Shown here: one piece after another, positions 1 through 6,471 of the stretch
Numbering within the stretch: position 1 is the first letter of the stretch
Layout of the letters: each line of letters opens with the position of its first letter
Assembly (NCBI GenBank): GCA_002327945.1
Contig: DCVY01000221.1
Span: forward strand, 1-10,205
Source of the DNA: Acidovorax delafieldii
GTDB lineage: Bacteria > Pseudomonadota > Gammaproteobacteria > Burkholderiales > Burkholderiaceae_C
Direction of reading: 5' to 3'
Length of the DNA stretch: 10,205 nt
The notes under the pieces: model-generated
The model's input: only the letters and a program-made list of their open reading frames with translations
Databases searched by the model: none
Told to the model about the DNA's origin: nothing
Made by a program: the position numbers and the translations under genes

Positions 1-1846
1 GCTTGCGGGCATCATGGGGCACAAAAGGCTTGCCGCCACCAGCGCCTGCGGGCTTGGAAAACGCGGGCTTGCGGGGAGCAAAGTCACCGCGCGGTGCGCC
101 AGCATCGCCACGGGGAGCGAACCCGCCACGGCCTGCATCACCAAAGCCTGGCTTGCGGCCATAGCTTTCGCCATCACGGCGAGGAGCAAAACCACGATCA
201 CCGCCGCGGTCATCACGGCCAGCGAAACCGCCGCCTTCAGCACGGGCAGGAGCGCCGCGGTTATCGCGACCGGCAAAGCCGCCACCAAAACCACCACCGA
301 AGCCGCCGCGGTCATTGCCGCCACGGGCAGGACCGCCGAACTTGCGGTCACGGCTGTCACGGTCGTAGCCACCGCCACCACCTGCGCGACCACGGCCGCC
401 AAAGTCACCACCACGGGGGGCCTGGGGTGGGCGCGCCGACGGTTCCATGCCTGGAATCACTTCGGCCTTGAACTGCTGGCGGCTGTACGACTCAATGTCG
501 TAGATCTTGCGGCGATCGCGGAACTCGGCAAAGGTGATGGCCAGGCCATCGCGTCCTGCACGGCCGGTGCGTCCGATGCGGTGGGTGTAATCCTCGGCCT
601 TCATGGGCAGGCCAAAGTTGAACACGTGGGTGATCGTGGGCACGTCGATGCCACGTGCAGCCACATCGGTGGCCACCAGGATCTGCACCTGGCCAGCGCG
701 CAGTGCCATCAAACGGCGGTTGCGCAGGCCCTGGCTCAGGGCACCGTGCAGCGCCACGGCCGAGAAGCCTTCCTGCTGCAGGTCGTTGGCCAGACCGTCG
801 CATTCCACCTGGGTGCTGGCGAAAACGATGGCCTGGTTGATCGTGGTGTCACGCAGCCAGTGATCCAGCAGCTTGCGCTTGTGCTGGGCGTTGTCGGCCC
901 AGTACAGCATCTGCTTGATGTTGGCGTGCTTCTCTTGCGGAGAATCGATGGTCACCTTCTGCACGGACGAACCGCCGTCGTGCATGACGCGCATGGCCAG
1001 TTGCTGGATGCGCGGCGCGAACGTGGCGCTGAACATCATGGTCTGCTTGCGCTGGCTGGTGAGCTGGTTCAGTTCGGCCAGGTCGTCCGAGAAGCCCAGG
1101 TCGAGCATGCGGTCGGCTTCGTCAACCACCAGGAACTGCACCTTGTCGAGCTTGATCTGCATAGAGCGCTGCAGATCCAGAAGGCGACCGGGAGTGGCCA
1201 CCACGAGGTCGGCGTTTTGCAGCTTGGCAATCTGCAACTGGTAGGGCATGCCGCCCACCACATTGGCCACGCGCAGGCCACGGCAGTGCTTGACGAGGTC
1301 GATGGCGTCGTGAGCGACTTGTTGGGCCAGTTCACGCGTGGGGCACAGGATCAGGGCACCAGGCGTGGCAGCCTTGAAGTTGCGCGAGCTGGTGGGGTCC
1401 TTGCGCTTGGCACGCTTGGGAGCGGGTTCACCACGGGCAGTGGCTTCGGCCACGGATCGGTCGAACACGGCGCGCTCTTCGGCTTCGGCAGCAGCCTGCT
1501 GGTTGATCAGCGTGTGCAGCACGGGCAGCAGGAAGGCTGCGGTCTTGCCGCTGCCAGTCTGGCTGGAGACCATCAGGTCGATGAAGTGCTTGGCATCAGC
1601 GCCAGCGCCCATGGCCAAAGGAATGGCCTTGAGCTGCACGCTGGTGGGCTGGGTGTAGCCCAGATCGGCCACGGCCTGTACCAGTTCAGGCGCCAGACCC
1701 AGTTCGATGAAACCATTGGGCTCGGCAGTGACTGCCTCGCTGGCGGATTCCACAGAGGATTCAAGGGTGGACTGCACGGAAATATCGGCAGCCATAGAAG
1801 TGTTTGCAGGCGCGAAATCGCCCTGCACCAAAGAGGTGTCGGTCAT
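1..1846 (-). CDS. DEAD-box ATP-dependent RNA helicase with RG-rich tail (3' end cut off by window)
   Basis: An ATP-dependent RNA helicase that remodels RNA duplexes, probably in ribosome assembly or RNA decay. Translating from the ATG at 1846-1844 gives 615 residues before the window edge with no stop. All core motifs are visible: Q-motif around F46-Q71, Walker A QTGSGKT (96-102), PTRELAQ (169-175), TPGR (218-221), DEAD (242-245), SAT (273-275), VFAST (341-345), ATDVAARGID (392-401) and HRIGRTGR (422-429). Between the Walker motif and PTREL lies a charged insert of about 45 residues (roughly 115-160) ending in a Lys/Arg cluster. After about residue 470 comes a low-complexity tail of over 130 residues rich in Gly, Arg, Asp and Phe with RGG-like units, typical of an RNA-binding tail. 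The order is RhlE-like, but the subfamily is not certain. The start is preceded only by a weak purine-rich stretch (GAGAGAAA). It is transcribed in the same direction as orn, 315 bases downstream of it. Confidence 0.95.
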   Translation of the reverse strand, partial: MTDTSLVQGDFAPANTSMAADISVQSTLESSVESASEAVTAEPNGFIELGLAPELVQAVADLGYTQPTSVQLKAIPLAMGAGADAKHFIDLMVSSQTGSGKTAAFLLPVLHTLINQQAAAEAEERAVFDRSVAEATARGEPAPKRAKRKDPTSSRNFKAATPGALILCPTRELAQQVAHDAIDLVKHCRGLRVANVVGGMPYQLQIAKLQNADLVVATPGRLLDLQRSMQIKLDKVQFLVVDEADRMLDLGFSDDLAELNQLTSQRKQTMMFSATFAPRIQQLAMRVMHDGGSSVQKVTIDSPQEKHANIKQMLYWADNAQHKRKLLDHWLRDTTINQAIVFASTQVECDGLANDLQQEGFSAVALHGALSQGLRNRRLMALRAGQVQILVATDVAARGIDVPTITHVFNFGLPMKAEDYTHRIGRTGRAGRDGLAITFAEFRDRRKIYDIESYSRQQFKAEVIPGMEPSARPPQAPRGGDFGGRGRAGGGGGYDRDSRDRKFGGPARGGNDRGGFGGGFGGGFAGRDNRGAPARAEGGGFAGRDDRGGDRGFAPRRDGESYGRKPGFGDAGRGGFAPRGDAGAPRGDFAPRKPAFSKPAGAGGGKPFVPHDARK

Positions 1847-1858
1847 GAATTTTCTCTC

Positions 1859-1920
1859 ACGAAGACGGTCGCAAGCGCAGCCTGCGATGGCTTCGTCAAT
1901 GGTTAAAAAACATCAACCAT
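1859..1920 (-). promoter_or_regulatory. Candidate structured 5' leader of the DEAD-box helicase
   Basis: Just upstream of the helicase start are two nested or adjacent inverted repeats. A two-tier stem-loop has outer arms 1859-1864 and 1891-1896 (ACGAAG/CTTCGT) and inner arms 1869-1873 and 1883-1887 (TCGCA/TGCGA). Next to it is a hairpin with arms 1899-1904 and 1915-1920 (ATGGTT/AACCAT), whose loop is U-rich in the minus-strand RNA. The first structure ends about 12 bases before the start codon, so it could affect ribosome access. Seen by eye; no folding energy was computed. Confidence 0.4.
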
Positions 1921-2060
1921 CAAACGAAACCTGCATTCGCTCTGGGCGGATGCTGGTGGGCGTTGTTCGCCAATCCTGCGCTGTCTGAAACAGCCGGCTG
2001 GCAAGCCCGGTGTGTGAGGGGAGATGCACAATCTGCGTACAGTTTCCTGCGCAGCCTGTG

Positions 2061-2090
2061 ATTATGGCACGAATAGGGTTTTCCCCACAA
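2061..2090 (-). promoter_or_regulatory. Candidate sigma70-like promoter for the DEAD-box helicase
   Basis: On the minus strand, TTGTGG (2085-2090) and CATAAT (2061-2066) are separated by 18 bases. The -10 matches consensus at 5 of 6 positions; the -35 is weak. Transcription would start near 2054 and leave a leader of roughly 200 bases before the helicase ATG. It lies downstream of orn and its hairpin, so the helicase could be an independent unit. Confidence 0.4.
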
Positions 2091-2109
2091 GCCCCTGTTC
2101 GTAACATGC

Positions 2110-2142
2110 TGCCATGGCGGTGGGTTGAGGTCCGCCACGGCA
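2110..2142 (-). terminator. Stem-loop after orn (terminator-like, no T-tract)
   Basis: An 11-bp inverted repeat (arms 2110-2120 and 2132-2142, loop 11) begins about 20 bases after the orn stop codon. In the minus-strand RNA the only non-Watson-Crick position is a G.U wobble, while in the plus-strand RNA the same position is an A.C mismatch. This favours a role in transcripts running in the orn direction. There is no following run of T, so it may mark a Rho-dependent or processed 3' end rather than an intrinsic terminator. Confidence 0.45.
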
Positions 2143-2161
2143 ACGCAGTATCCAGCCAGCG

Positions 2162-2740
2162 TCAAACCGACAGCAGATGCTTGCGGTAGTGCGCCAGTTC
2201 GTCAATGCTTTCTTGCACATCGGCCAGCGCCGTGTGTTTTTGTGCCTTCTTGAAGCTGCTGTAGGCCTCGGGCTTCCAACGCCTGGCCAGTTCCTTGAGG
2301 GTGCTCACATCCACATTGCGGTAGTGAAAGAATCGCTCCAGCTTTGGCATGTAGCGCACTAAAAAGCGCCGGTCCTGACCAATGCTGTTGCCACACATGG
2401 GCGCAGTGCCCCTGGGCACGTAACGGGCCAGGAAATCCAGTATCTGCTGCTCGGCCTCAGCCTCGGTCACCGTGGATGCCTTCACTTTGTCGATCAGACC
2501 GCTGCGGCCATGCGTACCCTTGTTCCAGGCGTCCATCTTGTCCAGCAGTTCATCCGCCTGGTGAATGGCCAGCACGGGGCCTTCGATGCGGGGCTCCAGC
2601 TGGGGGCCGGTCACGATCACGGCAATTTCTAGCAGACGGTCGGTATCGGGCTCCAGGCCGGTCATCTCGCAGTCCAGCCAGACCAGGTTCTGGTCCGATT
2701 TGGAAAGCACGGGGGGTGGGGGGGTGTTGGCTTCAGACAT
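2162..2740 (-). CDS. orn: Oligoribonuclease (DEDDh 3'-5' exoribonuclease)
   Basis: Degrades 2-5 nt RNA fragments (nanoRNAs, and pGpG from cyclic-di-GMP turnover) to mononucleotides in the cytoplasm, the last step of RNA decay. The 192-residue product has all DEDDh catalytic residues: D23 and E25 in [10 protein letters not shown]123 in GQDRRF, and H169 and D174 in KHTALAD. These lie at a constant +11 offset from the E. coli Orn residues I recall (12, 14, 112, 158, 163), so the body is colinear and the N-terminus is about 11 residues longer. That extension holds four prolines in a row (7-10) encoded by G-rich runs. An ATG three codons upstream (2749) is an alternative start; neither has a clear Shine-Dalgarno. 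The reading frame stays open further upstream, but that part overlaps the divergent M48 gene and is not Orn-like. Only about 37 bases separate it from the divergent gene. Confidence 0.97.
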   Translation of the reverse strand: MSEANTPPPPVLSKSDQNLVWLDCEMTGLEPDTDRLLEIAVIVTGPQLEPRIEGPVLAIHQADELLDKMDAWNKGTHGRSGLIDKVKASTVTEAEAEQQILDFLARYVPRGTAPMCGNSIGQDRRFLVRYMPKLERFFHYRNVDVSTLKELARRWKPEAYSSFKKAQKHTALADVQESIDELAHYRKHLLSV

Positions 2741-2777
2741 GGCGGGCATTGTCGCTGATGGCCTAAACTCGCCCCAC

Positions 2778-4085
2778 ATGCTTACACTCGACGCCTTTTC
2801 GCCCTCCTTTGCCCTCACCCTGGCCTTTGCAACTGTGCTGTGCGCAGGCCTGCTGCTCAAATTCTGGCTGGCCTCACGCCAGATCCACCATGTAGCCCAG
2901 CATCGGTCCAGCGTGCCCGAGGCCTTTGCCTCGCGCATTTCGCTGGCTGCCCACCAGAAGGCCGCCGACTACACCATCACCAAGGCACGTTTCAGTCTGC
3001 TGGAGATGGCGCTGGGCGCCGCCGTCTTGCTGGGCTGGACGCTGCTGGGCGGGCTGGACGCCCTGAACCAGGCGCTATTGGGCGCCATGGGCGGCGGCAT
3101 GTGGCAGCAGCTGGCCTTGCTGGCCGCGTTCGTGGTCATCAGCTCAGCCATCGACCTGCCAGTGACGCTGTACCAGACCTTCGTCATCGAGCAACGTTTC
3201 GGTTTCAACAAGATGACGCTGGCGCTGTGGCTGGCCGATCTGGCCAAGTCAGCCCTCGTGGGCGCCCTGTTTGGCCTGCCCATTGCGGCACTGGCCCTGT
3301 GGCTGATGGGCGCGGCAGGGCCGCTGTGGTGGCTGTGGGCATGGTGTTTCTGGATGGGACTCAACCTGCTGCTGATGGTGATCTACCCCACCGTCATCGC
3401 GCCGCTGTTCAACAAATTCCAGCCGCTCGCAGATGAATCGCTCAAGGCCCGCGTCACGGCGCTGATGCAGCGTTGTGGCTTTGCGGCCAAGGGGCTGTTC
3501 GTGATGGATGGCAGCCGCCGCAGCGCCCACGCCAATGCCTACTTCACGGGCTTTGGCACCGCAAAGCGCGTCGTTTTCTATGACACCCTGCTGCGCCAGC
3601 TCTCGCCGGGCGAAGTCGAAGCGGTGCTGGCCCATGAGCTGGGACACTTCAAGCACCGCCACATCCTCCAGCGCATGGCAAGCCTGTTTGCCCTGAGCCT
3701 GGCCGGCTTTGCCCTGCTCGGCTGGCTGTCCACCCAGGTGTGGTTCTACACCGGGCTGGGCGTACGCCCCAACATCTCCCTCGATCTCGCCGTGGCCCCG
3801 GCACCCAATGATGCGCTGGCCCTGCTGCTGTTCCTGCTGGCCATGCCTGTTTTCACGCTGTTCATAGCGCCCCTGTTTGCCCAGCTGTCGCGCCGCCACG
3901 AATTCGAAGCCGATGCGTATGCAGTGGCCCAGGCCAACGGTAGCGACCTCGCTGCGGCGCTGCTCAAGCTCTACGAAGACAACGCCTCCACACTCACCCC
4001 CGACCCGGTGTATGTGAAGTTCTACTATTCGCACCCACCCGCCTCTGAGCGACTGGCGCGCATGCCCTCGCCGGCCCAACCATGA
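2778..4085 (+). CDS. M48 family Ste24-type integral membrane zinc metallopeptidase
   Basis: A membrane-embedded zinc endopeptidase of the Ste24/CAAX-protease type. Bacterial members are usually considered membrane-protein quality-control or processing enzymes, and the substrate here is unknown. The 435-residue product has a hydrophobic N-terminal half with about five membrane segments (near 10-30, 73-92, 110-126, 157-178, 183-207). The active site HELGH follows at 286-290 (zinc ligands H286 and H290, catalytic E287). Two more membrane segments lie near 302-322 and 345-368, and then HEFEAD, whose E375 is the likely third zinc ligand. The C-terminal YSHPP (417-421) and the RFGFNKMT segment (140-147) are typical of the family. 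The ATG at 2778 is chosen because it begins just before the first membrane segment and directly follows the divergent orn gap. Its stop overlaps the phhB start by four bases (ATGA), which implies translational coupling. No convincing promoter was seen in the short gap. Confidence 0.93.
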   Translation: MLTLDAFSPSFALTLAFATVLCAGLLLKFWLASRQIHHVAQHRSSVPEAFASRISLAAHQKAADYTITKARFSLLEMALGAAVLLGWTLLGGLDALNQALLGAMGGGMWQQLALLAAFVVISSAIDLPVTLYQTFVIEQRFGFNKMTLALWLADLAKSALVGALFGLPIAALALWLMGAAGPLWWLWAWCFWMGLNLLLMVIYPTVIAPLFNKFQPLADESLKARVTALMQRCGFAAKGLFVMDGSRRSAHANAYFTGFGTAKRVVFYDTLLRQLSPGEVEAVLAHELGHFKHRHILQRMASLFALSLAGFALLGWLSTQVWFYTGLGVRPNISLDLAVAPAPNDALALLLFLLAMPVFTLFIAPLFAQLSRRHEFEADAYAVAQANGSDLAAALLKLYEDNASTLTPDPVYVKFYYSHPPASERLARMPSPAQP

Positions 4086-4417
4086 CCACGATGCTGAAGA
4101 AAAAAGACTGGTCAGTGCATACACGTCGTGCGCTGACAGCTACAGAAATAGTAGCAAATCTGGCGAAGATTGAAGGCTGGACCCTGAGCGGCGACGGCGC
4201 GCAGGTGGCCATCGAGAAGACCTACCATTTCGCCAATTACTACGAAACCCTCTCGTTCGTGAATGCGGTGGCCTTCGTTGCCAACGCACAAGACCACCAC
4301 CCCGATCTGTCAGTGCACTACAACCGTTGTGTGGTGCACCTGAACACGCATGACGTGCAGGGCATCTCCGCCACCGACTTCGATTGCGCGTCCCGATTCG
4401 ACGCCTTGCTGGCATGA
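4082..4417 (+). CDS. phhB: Pterin-4a-carbinolamine dehydratase (PCD/DCoH family)
   Basis: Dehydrates 4a-hydroxytetrahydrobiopterin during pterin cofactor recycling, classically for phenylalanine hydroxylase. No phhA is in this window, so in this locus it may serve another pterin role. The 111-residue product carries the family signature: HHPDL near residues 73-77, then YNRCVVHLNTHD and a GISATDFDCA segment, with the HH pair and the later His of THD being the expected active-site region. It is the second gene of the M48-phhB-rsgA cluster, overlapping the M48 stop by four bases. An ATG at codon 4 (4091) is an alternative start. Odd point: residues 7-25 are encoded by a sequence closely resembling a palindromic repeat that recurs in rsgA (see the repeat at 4100-4156), so the N-terminus may be partly repeat-derived. 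Confidence 0.93.
   Translation: MTTMLKKKDWSVHTRRALTATEIVANLAKIEGWTLSGDGAQVAIEKTYHFANYYETLSFVNAVAFVANAQDHHPDLSVHYNRCVVHLNTHDVQGISATDFDCASRFDALLA
4100..4156 (+). repeat. Palindrome-containing repeat element inside phhB (copy 1)
   Basis: Order of landmarks: A-run (4100-4105), GACT (4106), GCGC (4130-4133), five bases, then the hairpin GCTACAGAAATAGTAGC (4139-4155; 5-bp stem, 7-base loop). The same landmarks at nearly the same spacings recur at 5291-5347 in rsgA. It is fully within the phhB reading frame, residues 7-25. From memory it resembles short palindromic repeats scattered in Comamonadaceae genomes; this was not searched. Confidence 0.55.
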
Positions 4418-4435
4418 ACCCTGCCACCCTCCACC

Positions 4436-5380
4436 ATGACTGAACGCAGCGCCCTGATGGAAGGTTTCGTCGTGGCCGGCCACGGGCGCCACTGCATGGT
4501 GGAGACCGCGGACGGTCAGCGCCGCATCTGCCATCCGCGCGGCAAAAAGAGCCAGGCCGTGGTGGGAGACCGGGTGCTGTGGCAGGCCCCTCCCACGGGC
4601 CAGGGCGTAGAAGGCACCATCGAAAAGGTGCTGGAACGGCGCAACCTGTTTTACCGCCAGGACGAGATCCGCACCAAGTCCTTCGCTGCGAACCTCGACC
4701 AGATCCTGATCCTGATCGCCGCCGAACCGGTGTTCTCGGAAAGCCAGCTGGCCCGCGCGCTGATCGCCGCCGAGGCCGCCAGCATCAAGCCCCTGATTGC
4801 GCTCAACAAGAGCGACCTGGTCGAACCCTTTGCCCGCGCCTGGGAGCGCCTGCTGCCTTACCGCCACATGGGCGGCGGGCACCACTATGGCGTGCTGCCG
4901 CTGTCGCTGACGCTGTCGGGTGGCGTGGACCGCGCCCTTTTGATGCAGCACCTGCAGGGCAAGACCACGCTGGTTCTGGGCCCCTCGGGCTCGGGCAAGA
5001 GCACGCTGATCAACCTGCTGGTGCCCGGCGCCACCGTGCTGACGGGAGAGATTTCACAGGCCCTGAACTCGGGCAAACACACCACCACCAGCACCAACTG
5101 GTACTGGGTGGACAGCGCCCGCACCACGGCCCTGATTGATTCGCCGGGTTTTCAGGAGTTTGGCCTCCAGCACATCGCGCCCATGCAGCTAGCGTCTTTC
5201 ATGCCCGACATTGCGGCCCACGCCACCGCCTGCAAGTTCTACAACTGCACCCATCTGCATGAGCCGGGCTGTGGCGTGATAAATGCGTTAGAAAACGGCT
5301 CCGGCGCAGATGGAATAAGCGCAAATCGCTACAGAATATATAGCGATCTGTTTGCCGAATTGAGCCACGCCCGCTACTGA
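4436..5380 (+). CDS. rsgA: Small ribosomal subunit biogenesis GTPase RsgA (YjeQ, circularly permuted)
   Basis: A ribosome-dependent GTPase that acts late in 30S subunit maturation and helps release assembly factors. The 314-residue product shows the family's permuted G-motif order: an N-terminal OB-fold (about 8-75), G4 NKSD (124-127), G1 GPSGSGKST (182-190) and G3 DSPG (235-238). The C-terminal zinc finger has C266, C271, H273 and C279. It starts 18 bases after phhB, and the ATG at 4436 has no obvious Shine-Dalgarno. E. coli has rsgA next to and divergent from orn; here the same pair is kept with the M48 gene and phhB between them. The 3' end is odd in two ways: residues 286-304 are encoded by a palindromic repeat element, and the in-frame stop is provided by the second copy of a 17-bp tandem duplication. 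Confidence 0.96.
   Translation: MTERSALMEGFVVAGHGRHCMVETADGQRRICHPRGKKSQAVVGDRVLWQAPPTGQGVEGTIEKVLERRNLFYRQDEIRTKSFAANLDQILILIAAEPVFSESQLARALIAAEAASIKPLIALNKSDLVEPFARAWERLLPYRHMGGGHHYGVLPLSLTLSGGVDRALLMQHLQGKTTLVLGPSGSGKSTLINLLVPGATVLTGEISQALNSGKHTTTSTNWYWVDSARTTALIDSPGFQEFGLQHIAPMQLASFMPDIAAHATACKFYNCTHLHEPGCGVINALENGSGADGISANRYRIYSDLFAELSHARY
5291..5347 (+). repeat. Palindrome-containing repeat element inside rsgA (copy 2)
   Basis: Landmarks as in copy 1: A-run (5292-5295), GGCT (5297-5300), GCGC (5319-5322), five bases, then a hairpin containing GCTACAGAATATATAGC (5328-5344). Here the stem is a perfect 7 bp, ATCGCTA (5325-5331) with TAGCGAT (5341-5347), around a 9-base loop. The stretch is visibly more AT-rich than the surrounding rsgA. 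It encodes residues 286-304 in a different frame from the phhB copy. Confidence 0.6.
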
Positions 5381-5391
5381 GCCACGCCCGC
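5361..5391 (+). repeat. 17-bp tandem duplication across the rsgA stop codon
   Basis: TGAGCCACGCCCGC occurs at 5361-5374 and again at 5378-5391, a period of 17 with 15 of 17 positions identical between the two units. The TGA of the first copy is out of frame; the TGA of the second (5378-5380) is the rsgA stop. Confidence 0.85.
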
Positions 5392-5395
5392 ATCA

Positions 5396-5414
5396 GGCGC
5401 CACCAGCCGGCGCC
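5396..5414. terminator. Short GC-rich hairpin between convergent genes
   Basis: GGCGCC at 5396-5401 and again at 5409-5414 forms a 6-bp stem with a 7-base loop in the 46-base gap between the rsgA and CobD-like stop codons. It could slow transcription in both directions, but no T-tract follows on either side, so terminator function is doubtful. Confidence 0.25.
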
Positions 5415-5426
5415 ACGGGACGTCGA

Positions 5427-6413
5427 TCAGCCCAGCAAACGCGCCAGGGTCAACAACGCCAGCAGAAACATCCACACCACCACAGAGCGCCAGACCAGGC
5501 CCACCACGCTGCGCAGATGGCCCACCTCGGGCTCGCGACCGGGGGTGCTGTCGCTGTCACCCATGTCGGCCTCGATTTCCAGCCCCTGGGGGGTCTGCAG
5601 ATCGGCGCGGGCACGCAAGGCCTCGCCGCCCAGCCGCACATTGATGGCGCCTGCCGTGGCGGCCAGCACCACGCCATCGTTGTCATTGGGAAAGCGCTGC
5701 GCATGAAAGCGCCAGCCCTCGATGGCCTCCTCAAAGCTGCCCACCACCGCGAAGCTCAAAGCCGTCATGCGCGCAGGCAGCCAGTCGATCAGGGTCCAGG
5801 CCTGGGCCGCGGCTTGCTGCAGCGACTGGCTGGCGGGCTGCGCGCCCGATCGCTCCTTGTAATGCCAATAGCGCGAGACAAACTCGGCCAGCCGGTACAG
5901 CACCGCGCCGGTCGGTCCCAGGCCCAGTGCTGCCAGCACTGAAAAACACGCCAGCACGCCGAACACATGGCGGTGCGCTGCCAGCACCGAATACTCGATC
6001 ACATGGCGCACGATTTCGCTGCGCGGCAGTGCACCGACGTCCACCTGCTGCCAGTCGGCCAGACGTTCGCGCGCACGGTCTTCATCGCCCTCTTCCAGCG
6101 CATCGCGGATACCGGTGAAATGGTGGCTGAACTGGCGAAACCCCAGGGTGACATACATCACCGCCACGCTCCACACCACCGCAAACGGCCAGCCCAGCCC
6201 CAGCAACAGCAACCAGTGGATGGCCAATGTGCCCAGCGCTGGCACCAGCACGGCCAGGCTCCAGGCCACCCAGCCGTGGTGGGGTTTGCCCGCGTCGAAA
6301 TTGCGACTAACCGACAAGGCCCACGCCCGCAACCCTGCATGGATGGGGTTGGTGCGGGCCAGAGGACGGGCCTGCTCGATCAGCAGAGCGAACAGGATGG
6401 CGAAGAAACTCAT
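5427..6413 (-). CDS. CobD/CbiB-family integral membrane protein (AmpE/CobD superfamily)
   Basis: A membrane protein related to CobD/CbiB, the adenosylcobinamide-phosphate synthase of cobalamin biosynthesis, and to the beta-lactamase regulatory protein AmpE. From the ATG at 6413 it is 328 residues. It starts with a hydrophobic segment (1-18), and further hydrophobic segments lie near 48-72, 76-92, 141-175 and 302-326. Conserved-looking stretches are DWLPARMTAL (210-219) and the region 243-263 (NDNDG, then AATAGAINVRLGG), which match the CbiB signature regions I recall. The open frame extends 45 codons further upstream, but that part runs across the nudL stop codon and lacks family character. 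It follows nudL by 58 bases on the same strand and converges on rsgA. No other cobalamin gene is nearby, so true synthase activity is uncertain. No Shine-Dalgarno was seen. Confidence 0.8.
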   Translation of the reverse strand: MSFFAILFALLIEQARPLARTNPIHAGLRAWALSVSRNFDAGKPHHGWVAWSLAVLVPALGTLAIHWLLLLGLGWPFAVVWSVAVMYVTLGFRQFSHHFTGIRDALEEGDEDRARERLADWQQVDVGALPRSEIVRHVIEYSVLAAHRHVFGVLACFSVLAALGLGPTGAVLYRLAEFVSRYWHYKERSGAQPASQSLQQAAAQAWTLIDWLPARMTALSFAVVGSFEEAIEGWRFHAQRFPNDNDGVVLAATAGAINVRLGGEALRARADLQTPQGLEIEADMGDSDSTPGREPEVGHLRSVVGLVWRSVVVWMFLLALLTLARLLG

Positions 6414-6471
6414 GGCGGCAATGATACTGGGGCGACGCGCCTCTTTGGGTGCACGGCCCCCTGCCCCGCCC

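Noticed and set aside
60..430. Repetitive-looking GC-rich stretch that could be a tandem or CRISPR-like repeat
   Set aside because: The units are irregular Gly/Arg/Asp codons of the helicase tail. There are no constant repeats or spacers.
14..1906. A 630-codon open frame on the plus strand
   Set aside because: It is exactly antisense to the DEAD-box helicase, whose motifs are all intact. Its low-complexity sequence reflects the codon bias and RG-rich tail of the real gene.
1920..2165. Small minus-strand frame after orn
   Set aside because: It starts at a TTG overlapping the orn stop, resembles no family, and covers the hairpin and candidate promoter.
2339..2370. GCGC-flanked stretch in orn considered as a third copy of the repeat element
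   Set aside because: Only a 4-base inverted match and no GCTACAGAA core; it fits normal orn coding sequence.
2741..2938. N-terminal extension of Orn
   Set aside because: The added residues overlap the divergent M48 gene. The DEDDh residues fit a start at 2740 or 2749.
3249..4124. A 291-codon minus-strand frame
   Set aside because: It is antisense to the M48 peptidase, with His/Gln-rich shadow composition and no recognisable domain.
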